DNA from: Macrotrachela quadricornifera
Lineage: Eukaryota; Rotifera; Eurotatoria; Philodinida; Philodinidae
Length of the DNA: 64,000 nucleotides
NCBI GenBank assembly: GCA_022393335.1
Contig: JAJEKB010020632.1
Span: 51,774 to 115,773 of the forward strand
Direction of reading: 5' to 3'
Shown: positions 51,301-61,300 of the stretch, piece after piece
Layout of the letters: each line of letters opens with the position of its first letter
Numbering within the stretch: position 1 is the first letter of the stretch
The notes under the pieces: model-generated
Databases searched by the model: none
Told to the model about the DNA's origin: nothing
The model's input: the letters and a program-made list of their open reading frames with translations, nothing else
Program-made: the position numbers and the translations under genes

Positions 51301-54300
51301 TTTTGTGCTAAATATTGAACAAGTGTTGTTTTTCCACAACCTGAAGAAAAGAAACCGAGATTTATATAAAAAAAAATAGCCTAAAAATAATTACCAGTTT
51401 CTCCACAAAGTAAAACAGGTTCATTCATTTGAACACATCGTGCAATACGTTCAAGTGTATACATAGCTGTACGAGTTTTTGCAAAACAATATTGTTGTTG
51501 ATTTGATTGATTTCTAATATAAACAAAAAAAAGAGAATTTTATTTTAAAAAAAAATTTTTTATTTTTATAAAACTTTTTTTGTATTTCTAATTTAACATG
51601 TCCAATTGAAAAATATTGTTTATCACGATCATCAAATTCTGGTAGAGATTTAAATGCATAAAATTCAGCCTAAATAAAAAATTTTATTTTCAAAATTCCT
51701 TCTTTTTTTGTGCCTTTTACTTCTTGATTATTCATATTAAATAATGTTCCAATAGTTTGAAGAATTTCTAAACGATTTATTTTTGGTAAAAATGATGCAA
51801 AACAATCTAATATATCATAAAATGCTAATTGTCTATCAATTGATTGTGATATTGATAAACTTGATAAACGATGACAACATTTTAATAAATCACTACAAAC
51901 AAAAAAAACAAAATCAATAAAAATATATTTTTATTTTATTTTTACCGTAAAGTAACTAAACGTGTATGTATTGATCCTTTTGTATTTTGTAATGATTGAT
52001 ATAAACGAAATAATTTCATTTGAAATAATTTTAAATCATTATTCCATATTGGAAGATTTTCCATTATCTATATATAGAAAAATATCAAATAAATTATGAA
52101 CAAAAATGTTTTTTTTTTCAATACTTGAATTATTTCTTCATCAGTATAAGAAGGTATAACAATACAAAATACATTTTTTAATAAATGTATTAATTCATTT
52201 GATTGTATTGGTACACTTGTATCACTAGAAATAAAAAAAGAAATTTTTAAGTAAAATATAATAAATGATCCATTTATTACCGTTGTGTTAAAAAAAGGCG
52301 AAAATCTGGTGAAATTGAACCATATCCAATTGATCTTGTTTCAATTAAACTTTTTATTGTTGATAATACATCTGAACTAGCAGCATCAATATCTTCCATT
52401 AATAACCAATGACCTTCTGATGTTGCCTAACAAATCAAATATAAAAAATTAAAAAAAAAAAAAAAATCATATTTTACTTCAACAAGTAAACCAGGTGTCC
52501 AAACAAATTCACCAGGTTTATCTGTACATTGATATGTACCTAAAAGTACCTAACAAAAAAAAAAAAAAATAAGAATAAATTTCTTAATAAAATTCTTTCT
52601 TACTTTACTATCCATATGATCAGAACATTGAACTTTAATTAATCGTTTTCCAATTTGTTCAGCTATATATTCAATAATTATTGTTTTACCATTACTTATT
52701 GGACTTGATAATAATGTTGTCCAAGAAAGTGTTATACTTAATGCTATTTCACGTAAACATTTATTAATTGTTGTTGTATGTGTTAATTTAATTTCATTTG
52801 ATAATTTATTATTATCATTATTATATTTTGATAAAGGTATTCCACCAATAAATACTGTTCGTTTTTTAAAATCATCATCAACAAATAATTTATCATAAGT
52901 CGATGAAGGAATTGAAAGACAAGGTTTTGGATTAAGTAAATCATAAATTCTAAAATAAAATATTACATTTATATAAAAGTAAAGATATTTATATGATTAT
53001 ATGATCATACATAAGTCAATATTATATTTACTAAAATAATATTTGTTATAATCAAATAATTGTGTTTGCTGTCTTATTTTTCATAAAGAAAATCATGAAG
53101 TGCTTTTATTATAAAATCCTCTCAACAAATATCTTGACGAAAGATTTAAAGATCTATCAGCAATACTCAACAGAATCTAATTAAAAACTAAACAATTCTA
53201 TAATATATTTATATCTTTAATTTTTCATTCAAAATCAACAGTTGTTCATGACTTTTAGAGAAAAAAAAAACATTCAATTCAAGTAGGTCATTCCTATTTT
53301 TACATCACTTTTCCATGACATTCCACAGGACATCATATTTAATAATACTTGATTAGAAGATTTCGTACTGTGTATTATACCGTCTCTTGACATGCTCTTT
53401 CAAGCAAAAAAAAATGTTAAAGATATATCATAAATCTAGACAGGAAATTGCGAATTACGTGATCAAAAAAAATCCGTTTCTTCTCAAAATAGTATATCGA
53501 GTTTAAAGAAAACATTCTATTTCTTATTCTTTTCATCAAAATTGACTTTTTTATGAGTAAATAACTTATAAAATATGATTACCTGAAAATAATTGTATTT
53601 GGTACATTCGGTCGATATGAATCTTGTTGATTAACTGACATATTAAATACAATTGATAGACAAAGAAATGATAACCTATTAATAAAATTCAAAAGCAAAA
53701 TTACATAAAATATATATTAATTAACAAACCATTTAATATAATCATCATTACTATTTTCTAATGAATGAAAAAGTGTATTCCATTTCCATGAATATATTAA
53801 ATTTATTTTTGAATTTGATAATAATAATAAACGAAATGTTGCAAAAAGTAAATAAACATCATCATTTATATTATTTTCTTTTATTTTAAGTTTCTTTTTT
53901 GGACTATCTCTATTCCATTCAATTAAAGATGTATTTGTTGATAAAAGATGATTTTCTGTTATACTATTATATAAATTAAAAAAAAAATAAATAAAAATTT
54001 TCTTTAATAAAACTAATCATACGTATGTAATGATGGATAATTTTCTAAAATTTGTGCAAGTAATACAAGAAATCTTTGTTTAATTGATATTTGATTTGTT
54101 ATTTTATTTGAAAAATTCACTGCTGTATAAAGACGATGAATAAATGCAATAAAATAACGTGAAAAATATTTTTCAATATTTTCATAAAATTTTGATGATA
54201 ATGAATCACTATGTAATAATTGTTGAACAAGTAAATTTATTAATAAATGACGTTTATCTCGAGACCATTTTTCCTAATATTAAAAATTAAAAGAAAATTA

Positions 54301-54416
54301 CTAAAATTTATTTGGAAATTTACTGTTTGTAGAAAAGGTTGTAATTCATTTGTTAATTCTGGAATTTGTTGACTTAATTGAAGTAATAATTGATGATGTT
54401 CATAATCAATATCCAT
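32892..54416 (-). CDS. MDN1: Midasin, giant AAA+ ATPase of 60S ribosome maturation (whole gene)
   Basis: One gene of about 38 exons and 14.1 kb of coding sequence (about 4,700 aa), from the ATG at 54416 to the TGA at 32894. Order: N-terminal domain, six AAA modules, long helical linker, Asp/Glu-rich region and C-terminal MIDAS (VWA) domain. This is the complete Rea1/midasin plan. Family knowledge: it is a nuclear dynein-like machine that uses ATP to strip assembly factors (Ytm1, Rsa4) from pre-60S particles, with the MIDAS domain gripping their UBL domains. Larger exons: 48748-49900, 45841-46252, 44961-45546, 43916-44470, 43006-43858, 42124-42709, 41616-42057, 40056-41212, 36734-39174, 35437-36058, 35208-35376, 33405-35147, 33102-33350 and 32892-33035. 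Most introns are about 50 bp. Outliers are 46253-48747, 39175-40055, 36059-36733, 52950-53582, 44471-44960, 41213-41615 and 42710-43005, which carry insertions. The chosen start agrees with phase and precedes a helical N-terminus. No frameshift was seen, so the gene appears intact. Confidence 0.95.
33405..36058 (-). other. MDN1: MDN1 Asp/Glu-rich tail and beginning of MIDAS domain
   Basis: Exons 36058-35437, 35376-35208 and 35147-33405. After a helical start, the sequence becomes very acidic with Asn/Gln runs. It keeps family landmarks such as DQMGDVNEDDQGE, NKWGDEEKE, KRPQDGLS and LPENMNLDG. The last 130 codons start the VWA fold (LILAIDDSQSM near 33613-33650), whose Asp-x-Ser-x-Ser is the metal-coordinating MIDAS motif. 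Confidence 0.9.
36160..36500. repeat. CpG-rich insert with partial inverted symmetry in an MDN1 intron
   Basis: Within intron 36059-36733, this segment is richer in CG dinucleotides (CGATCGTA, AGCGCGCG, GCGACG, GCGTCG) than its surroundings. GTGGCGAAACATCACC (about 36200) is mirrored by GGTGATATTTCGCAC (about 36357), each next to TACGATC/GATCGTA. It is likely a decayed transposon insertion of unknown family; borders are uncertain. Confidence 0.45.
36734..41212 (-). other. MDN1: MDN1 helical linker
   Basis: Two large exons (41212-40056 and 39174-36734) encode an Ile/Lys/Asn/Tyr-rich, mainly helical stretch with no enzymatic motif. It sits where midasin has its dynein-stalk-like linker. Composition follows the local A+T bias strongly. 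The in-phase split codon CA|A between them supports the 881-bp intron 39175-40055. Confidence 0.85.
39175..40055. other. Long MDN1 intron without recognisable insert
   Basis: An 881-bp intron with a GTAAGA donor and a TTTAG acceptor. No ordered structure or coding content was seen inside it. Confidence 0.5.
41246..41292. repeat. Short hairpin in an MDN1 intron
   Basis: CAGAGATATCCATCG and CGATGGACATTCCTG are inverted partners (12 of 15 match) within intron 41213-41615. A related word, CAGAGATGTCCGTCG, occurs at 48210 in another MDN1 intron. Confidence 0.5.
41616..43858 (-). other. MDN1: MDN1 AAA6 module and start of linker
   Basis: Exons 43858-43006, 42709-42124 and 42057-41616. AAA6 has a P-loop-like GPSSRSSKST, in which the Gly before Lys is Ser. 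The Walker B-like segment is WLILENVNTCSLSVLDRLN, with Glu-Asn instead of Asp-Glu. The sensor is ILTMDPKQGNGEIS and the finger is AMRNRCCEI. The active site looks degenerate while the fold is kept. The two following exons begin the helical linker. Confidence 0.88.
43916..45546 (-). other. MDN1: MDN1 AAA5 module
   Basis: Exons 45546-44961 and 44470-43916, separated by a 490-bp intron. P-loop GSPGVGKTS is uninterrupted. DISDLFGSDLP follows, with Walker B WIILDE ending exactly at the exon border and LNLANQSVLEGLN opening the next exon. The sensor is FACQNPYGQVSGRKGLP and the finger is FLNRFT. The P-loop lies within one exon, unlike AAA2 and AAA4. Confidence 0.92.
44575..44623. repeat. Hairpin in the MDN1 AAA5 intron
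   Basis: ACGGAGCGCATGCTTTT pairs with AAAAAACATGCACTCCGT across a loop of about 15 bases. It lies in a 490-bp intron that is otherwise featureless, and is likely a remnant of a small inverted-repeat element. Confidence 0.55.
45608..46252 (-). other. MDN1: MDN1 AAA4 module
   Basis: Exon 46252-45841 begins with TGCGKTT, completing the P-loop started in the exon ending at 48748. The Gly codon is split GG|A (phase 2). Walker B is IFLIDEISLADDSVLERLNS and the sensor is LIATMNPGGDFGKKE. Exon 45789-45608 continues with the arginine-finger region (LSPALRNRFTEIW). All catalytic residues are present. Confidence 0.92.
46349..47880. mobile_element. hAT-type DNA transposon, 1,532 bp, inside an MDN1 intron
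   Basis: The ends are TAGTGGCGTAACCA on the left and TGGTTACGCCGCTA on the right, inverted repeats with one mismatch in 14. They are flanked on both sides by an identical 8-bp target duplication GCCTTAAG (46341-46348 and 47881-47888). Eight-base duplications and a TAG-GGCGTAACCA-type end are hallmarks of the hAT superfamily. Just inside the left end is a G+C-rich perfect palindrome GGTGGGCTCAGCCCACC, and a related GCTGAGCCCACCCTAG lies near the right end. No intact transposase is readable; short open frames at 46634-46822, 46973-47179 and 47224-47448 lack motifs. It is therefore non-autonomous or decayed. It sits in the intron that splits the AAA4 P-loop and should be removed by splicing. Confidence 0.9.
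48205..48395. repeat. Possible short TIR element in the same MDN1 intron
   Basis: ATCAGAGATGTCC at about 48208 is mirrored by GGAAATCTCTGATT at about 48376. The match covers only about 11 bases and no target duplication was found. The left word recurs in the hairpin at 41246. Confidence 0.35.
48748..49900 (-). other. MDN1: MDN1 AAA3 module
   Basis: A single 1,153-nt exon carries AAA3: P-loop GETSVGKTS, RINNHEHTD, Walker B WWIILDELNLASTDILEALN, sensor FATQNPAG, and LSRAFRNRFIEL with the arginine finger. It then runs into the next module and ends in EPVLLVGETG, i.e. within the AAA4 P-loop. It is the best conserved part of the gene. Confidence 0.93.
50110..51513 (-). other. MDN1: MDN1 AAA2 module, split over many small exons
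   Basis: Exons 51513-51395, 51340-51296 (45 nt), 51236-51082, 51025-50876, 50819-50683, 50620-50516, 50455-50253 and 50191-50110 encode AAA2. The P-loop GETGCGKTT is cut by a 54-bp intron after GAA-ACT-G (phase 1). Walker B is WILLDEINLASSETL. The sensor region has RLFGCMNPASDVGKR and the arginine-finger-like IRNRFTEL follows. All key residues look intact, so this module should bind and probably hydrolyse ATP. Confidence 0.88.
51668..54416 (-). other. MDN1: MDN1 N-terminal domain and AAA1 exons
   Basis: Exons 54416-54324, 54273-54023, 53963-53730, 53675-53583 and 52949 to about 52604 lead through the N-terminal region into AAA1, followed by several small exons. The AAA1 P-loop reads SSPISNGKT. 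The Lys and Thr are kept, but the usual first Gly and the Gly at position four are Ser. A Walker B-like LLMEDIDAASSD occurs in the exon near 52300-52430, preceded by GTYQCTDKPGEFVWTPG in the exon near 52490-52547. This module therefore looks structurally conserved with a relaxed nucleotide-binding loop. Exact borders of the smallest exons between 51668 and 52600 are approximate. Confidence 0.85.
52950..53582. other. Long MDN1 intron without recognisable insert
   Basis: This 633-bp intron between the exons ending at 53583 and starting at 52949 is AT-rich and shows no ordered repeat, exon or RNA gene. Confidence 0.5.
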
Positions 54417-55331
54417 AGTTATTTGGTTTATTTTGTACTAAATGAATTTTTTAATATCCAAAAGAAATCTTTAGGTAAAATCAAGTCATTACTTATTCGA
54501 ACTTTATTAATATAACTATTAGCGACATCATTATTTTTATTTTTATTAATTAAATAATCTTAAAAATTCTTTATAAATATTATTCTTTTTTAAATAAATT
54601 AAACTTTTCTTATATGTATATTAAAGGTTTTAGTAAATTTTTTAATTGGCTAAAAAAAGACAAATAAAAAAAGGAATAAATAAATACATCTATAGACATA
54701 CAAAAAAAAAAAAAGAAGAAAAACAGAACACAGAACGATTATTACTATCTGTCTTTTTTTCTCTTTAGCACATGAATCAAATTAGTGATATTTTTCTTTA
54801 GGTTTTTTTTTGTATGATGATTAACCAAGCATTAACACTATCCAAATATGTTTTTTCTATTTAGTTTGCAAAGAAAAAAAATAATAATATAATCACGGTT
54901 AGTACTTTCAAGTTTTTCGTTATAAATATACTATAGATCAATTCTTTTTTTTCATGTGTTATTATAAAATTTATTTGAAAAAGTTTGTTAGAATTTCTTT
55001 TTTTTTTTGAAGTATAAATGTTGTTGTTTATTATAAGAGAAGGAGAGAGAGGGAGAGAGGAAAAAAAAAGAACTATATTTGAATCAATGGATATCAATTA
55101 CATATTTACATATACTTCGAATAAATCGATAACTTCACAACTCAGTTTTCGTTACTTGTTTTAGATATGTAATATAAAAAACAAAAAGAAAAGAAAATCT
55201 ATCTTTCTTCTTTCTTGTCAATTTTGTGTTTAAACGAGATTTAGATTTCCTTATCCATAATATCAACGTCAGATATGTTTTACTCATTAAAATAAATCTC
55301 GAACAAAACAAAAAAATAATAAAAGAAAACA
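54417..55331. promoter_or_regulatory. Shared head-to-head intergenic region of MDN1 and RasGAP
   Basis: The MDN1 start (minus) and the RasGAP start (plus) are 915 bp apart and diverge, so both promoters and 5' UTRs must lie here. It contains A/T runs and a GGAGAGAG run near 55041-55060 that could be a GAGA-type promoter element. No specific core motif is assigned. Confidence 0.45.
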
Positions 55332-58300
55332 ATGAAGAATGATTCATCTCAATATTTTTATGCTTGGTTTGATGTTTCAAGTAAATCAATGTTTTATTAT
55401 TAAATTTAATTTCTTTCTTTTTTTTTTTAATTAGATAATCTCGATGATGAACGTTGTTGGATACGAAAATATATTGAATTTGATCGAACAAATCGTACAT
55501 TGACATTCTATTCTAATGATGTATGTAATTTCTTTTTCTCGTGATGTTTGGATAAGCAATGAATGTATGACTGAGCTCATCAACTAGTAGTACTAAATTG
55601 ACCTTCCACTATTTCTTTTCTTCCATTATGTATGTCCATCATCTCATGTCGATATTTCATTCGTGTGCCTATGCTACATATCATCGCATCGAGCAGTTTG
55701 TGCATGCTTATGTACGTGGGAGACACACACACACACAAATAGAATGTTTGTTCGTGTGTATTGTATGATGGAACCATTTTCTTTCTTTTTTTTTCTTCTT
55801 CTTCTTCTTCTTCTCCTATTCATTTGTATATGTACATTATCGGAATGAGTACCAAATGGTGAATTGAACTGATCAATAAAAAAAAAAAAAAGAAATAGAA
55901 CGAAAAATAATGGAATAACTAAAAACGATAAAAATGTCCACTTTCTTTTGTTTAATGATTACGAAATATAAAATATTGTTTTAAAGTAAAAAAAAAGAAA
56001 AACATAATGAAAAATTTTATTTTAATTTTAAATATAAAAATAATTCTTTTAGTGTATACGTTCAACAAAACAAGCACCAATTGTTGATTTAAATAGTGAA
56101 ATGATATCATTATCATCATCAGCAACATCATCATCATCATCATCATCACTATGTACATCATCAATATTAACAAATAATAATGTTGGACGTTCATCAATTA
56201 GTGTTCTTCGACCAAGTTATATGTTACAATCATTATCAGAATATATGTCGCCATCATTATCAAAAGCATTTTTTTCTTCATCAACAACGAATGATGATAA
56301 AACAGCAACATTAACTCCATTGAATAATAATTCAATACAATCGAATACTATTCGTCATGCATCATTCACGGGTAAGATATTAATGAGGCAAAGTTTTAAC
56401 AAAAAAAAAAGCCCCTAATGATCATTATGACCTTTTTATGGATATAAGTCTTTTTCTTGATCATATCAAACTAAGAGAAAAAGAATATTTAGTAATCGGA
56501 TCAACTTAAGAAGAAGATAGAGAGAGAGAGAGAGAAAGAAAATAACAATAAAGGACAAGAGAAAGAATTTATACATGAGAAATATCACATGAATATGTTC
56601 ATCCTATACTCGTATGATAAGAAATCTCAATAGAAATAAAAGAATATATACATATATATGTATTTTGAATAAATAATTGAAATAAAGATTGCTCATACAG
56701 CCGTTCTCGGCATGTCATCGATCTTATGCATTGTACCATAACCAGTGGGTTTTATATGCCATATAAGACATACTCTGATTATGAAGTACAAGCTCAGACA
56801 TGAACTAAAATATTTGAATCATAGCAATCTTTCAATGAGTATCGAACCCTGAACCTTTTATTATAACAATAACTATATCAATTCGACTAATTTCACTAAT
56901 CTATTCATCTAGTTTTCTGTCTCACATCTGTTTATATATATATGTTATCTCAAAGCAAATTATCCTACTTTCTCTCAATAGAGACAACATCGTTCCGCAT
57001 TTCATCCCACTTGTCTATCCAAACATACATATATAAATATATGATCGTCTAGAAACACACAAAAAAAAAGAAGAAAAAAAATGAGAGAACGACGGACTCG
57101 CAATATGTGTCGAATGATAACCACTAGGAGCCTATCGGCGTGTATGTATACACATGCACACGCGCATGTGTATGTGTGTTATAATAATTGTTCGATGTTA
57201 CAGATCGATTCCGATTACATTTCAATTACTATACAGCCACCATATCGAGAAAAAGAGAAGAAGAAGAAGAAAAAGAAAAAAAAAGGAAAGGAGAGAACAT
57301 ACATGCACTCTCTCGCTTGTATTGTCTCGATTTGCATTAGAAAAAGAAAGATACGAACGATTGTTCAATGCATCATCATCATTATTATTATTATTATTAT
57401 CATCGTTGTTGTACAACAACAAGAAAAAATAGATAAAATGCGGCATTTATTTAAAAAATGGGCATCTAATAATCAATTGATGACAACAAATAATAATAAT
57501 AATAATAATAATAATTCTACAATAACAACAATTTATCGTCAACAAGTACCAATTATAGAAGAAGAAGAATTTGACGATGACGATGATGATGACGAAGGTT
57601 CGTTTTGTTCAATTACAGTTAGTTTGTATACATATGTATGAGGCGTTTTCGCGCATGTACTTCAACTTCCGTTATTGAGAATAAATGACACACCTTTAAC
57701 AAAGAATATTTGTAACATTCGTGTCTTTTTACACTTTTAACAAAATGAATAGAAAGTGAACAATGCTCGTTCAAGGTATACGTACAATGACTTTTTTTTT
57801 TATTTCATGGGTCAAGGTAGAAGATTCATTTTCTTTCATCTATTCGAATTCATTGAGTACGCAAGTAAACGATTAGATTTATTAAATTGAAATTAAATAT
57901 ATATATATTCAATCTTAGTATTTAAATAGTAGAATTTTTTTTTCTATTTTCATATTCAAAATTCATTCATTAGTTTTTATTCGAAAAAAAAATTATTATT
58001 CATATCTTAATTTATATGATATAGATTTATATATTAATAATAACTTAGGACTATTATTCGAGATGACATCAGCACTTATTATTACATCTAACACCGGCCT
58101 TGTGGCCTAATGGCTAAGGCGTCTGACTTCGGATCAGAAGATTGCAGGTTCGAATCCTGCCAGGGTCGCTTCTCTTTTTGCTTATTCTTTTTTTTTTTTT
58201 CTTTTCTTCTTGTCTTTATATATGTTCATATGTTGATTCATTTCTTTGCTTGTTGTTCTATGTTATATGTCGGCCTTGTGGCCTAATGGCTAAGGCGTCC

Positions 58301-61300
58301 GACTTCGGATCGGAAGATTGCAGGTTCAACTCCTGCCAGGGTCGCTCTTTTTTTTTTTTTCTCTCTCTTCTTTTCTTTCAAAATAATTTACATACAGATA
58401 AAAGTTAATCCTCAGTGATTAATTATTTGTTATATGTATAGACTCATTATCTGATCGTCTGTCTTCAATAACAACATCGACAACTCGACAATCAAAAACA
58501 AAATTTTCATATTTTTTTGGTCGTTCATCAGCAAATAATAAATCAAATCATAATCAACAATCATTACCATCACCAAATATAAATATTGATTCATTAAAAC
58601 GTACAAAAAGTGTTACAAAACTGGAACGACAAAAACGTCTTCAACAACCATTAATAACTTCAAATAATCAACAAACATCTCCATCACTTCAGTAAGAAAA
58701 AAAACATAAATTTTTTAATTTAATTTAATTATTTAATTTTTCTAGTAACATTCCATCAAATCGATCTCGTTCACATGAATCTCTTTTTGTTTTAAATGGT
58801 AATTCTGGTACTGGTCCATTAGGATCAATATCAACAACAATTCCTACACAATTAATGTTAGATAATTGTCATATACGTCGTTTAAATCCAAGTATATTAC
58901 AAACACCATATGATTCAAATGATGAACATTTTTCATCATATCAATGTGTTGAAATACGAAATAAAAATGAAAAAAATAAAAATTATTATTTACGTTCAAA
59001 ACAATATTCACCTGATTGTTCATTATTATTAAATAATTTACGACAAACATCATTAGAAACAATAACAAAAATACGTGGTTTAAGAACAGATAATTCATTA
59101 GATATTTGGATTTTAGAAGCTAAAGGTTTACCAGTAAAAAAAAAGTAAATGAAAAAATAAAAAAATATTTTCAAATAAGAATAATTATTTTTATTAGATA
59201 TTATGTTAAAATATTTCTTGACGATGATATTTATGGTAAAACAACAAGTAAAGAACGACGTGATATACTTTTTTGGGGAGAAAATTTTACATTTAAAGAT
59301 ATTCCAGAAGGTTTGATTTTGAAAAGAAAAAAAGAATATTTTTTTTTTCTAAAAATTCAATATTTTTCTTTAAAGGTTGTTCAATACTTCGTTGTAAAAT
59401 TTATCGAGAAATTGAACGTCGTAAACAAAAACAAATTAATGGACATGATACAGATTTAATTGGTTATGTTGATATACCATTATCAATTATAACTGGTAAT
59501 CAATTTATTGAACAATGGTATCCATTACAAATACCATCTGGGTTAACACTTACAGGAAAAGATAAATCACAAAGATTACAAGATGGATCATTTAATATTA
59601 GAATTAAAGCAAAATATCAAGCTATTGAAATTTTACCAATTCAATCATATTTACATTTACAAGAGGTATGATTAATCATAGTCTGTGCATGTCTAACTAT
59701 TTGTTGATTTACATATTTTCGAAGTTTTTCACTGAATAAATCATTTTTTAAAATATATTTGTCTTATATTTATTTATTTTTTTTGTAGTATATTCGACGA
59801 GATTATCTTCGACTTATTAGAATTCTTGAACCACATATTAGTCTACGAGATAAAGATGAAATTGGTATGTTTTATTTGTATTCAATTCATTGGAGATACC
59901 TGTAGTAATCTATTGAAAAGAATAAAAAAGACTTTTTGTTTTTGTTTTTGTTCTTTAATAATGTGATAAATGATTATCTATGTATTTATTCTAGCAACAT
60001 CATTAACACGTATTGCTCAATCTCTATCATTTTCAACATCATTTCTTGTTGATATTGTTCAAGCAGAAATCTTATCAACACCTGATAATACATTAACATT
60101 TCGTGGAAATTCTATAGCAACAAAATCTATGGAAGCATATATGAAATTAATTGGTGAAACATATTTACGTGAAACATTAACACGTTTTGTAACAGATATT
60201 GTCTCAACAAAAAATTCAAATGATATTGATTTAGAAGTTGATCCTGGTCGTGTATCAAATTTACAAAATTTAGAAAAAAATCAAATTACATTAAGATTAT
60301 TATGTGAAAAAATTTGGTTAGAAATTCAACAATCACATTTATTATTTCCTCAGTAAATCATTGATGTTTTTTGTTTTTCATTAAATATATTTTATTTAAA
60401 AAGGGAATTAAAACGTATATTTTGGAAACTTCGACAATTATCATCATCAGATGAAACAATGTTTAATTTAATAAGTGGTTCAGTTTTTCTTCGTTTTCTT
60501 TGTCCAGCTATTTTATCACCAAATTTATTTGGTCTTACTCAAGGTTATATTAAAATAATAGAAAAAATAAAATATTTTTATTCTTTTTTAAATAGAATAT
60601 CCAAATGAAAAATCATCGAGAAAATTAACATTAATTGCTAAAACATTACAAACATTAGCAAATTTTTCTAAGTAAAAAGAAAAATAAAATGAAATATTTA
60701 TTTAAAATAAAAATTTTTTTTTCATTTAGATTTGGTCCAAAAGAATCTTATATGAAATTTATGAATGATTTTGTTGGAAAAGAATCTGAAAATATGCGAA
60801 GATTTTTAGCGAATATATCTGTAAATAATTTAATTAATATATAATAAAAATATTTTATTTTTCTAGACAATCAATCATGATTATGATGAACCACGATCTT
60901 CACATATAAGTAATTCTTATGATGATAAATGTGATATTGATTTAGGTTAATTTTATTTTTATTTTCAAAAAAAAACTAAAATATATATAATTTTAATTTT
61001 GTTTTTAAAGGTCGAGAATATTCAATTCTTCATTCAACACTTGCTGATTTATTTGAACAAATTGATTTAAATACTCGTCGAACATTAAATGAATTAGAAT
61101 ATGTTTTACATGAATTAACAAATATAAAATTATTTTATTCTACAACACAAAATGGTACACAAATTCATCTTCATCATCATCATCATCATATTTATCATCA
61201 TTCACCATCAACAACAACAACAACATCATCATCATCAGAACATTTTTATAATCGTTTAGATAAACATTCAAATGATAATCGTTCATCACCATATGGTAGT

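Noticed and set aside
57081..57437. Coding extension upstream of the alternative RasGAP start
   Set aside because: This frame is low complexity (KKKKKK, IIIIII) and is not the frame of the ATG at 57438. It is probably 5' UTR or intron.
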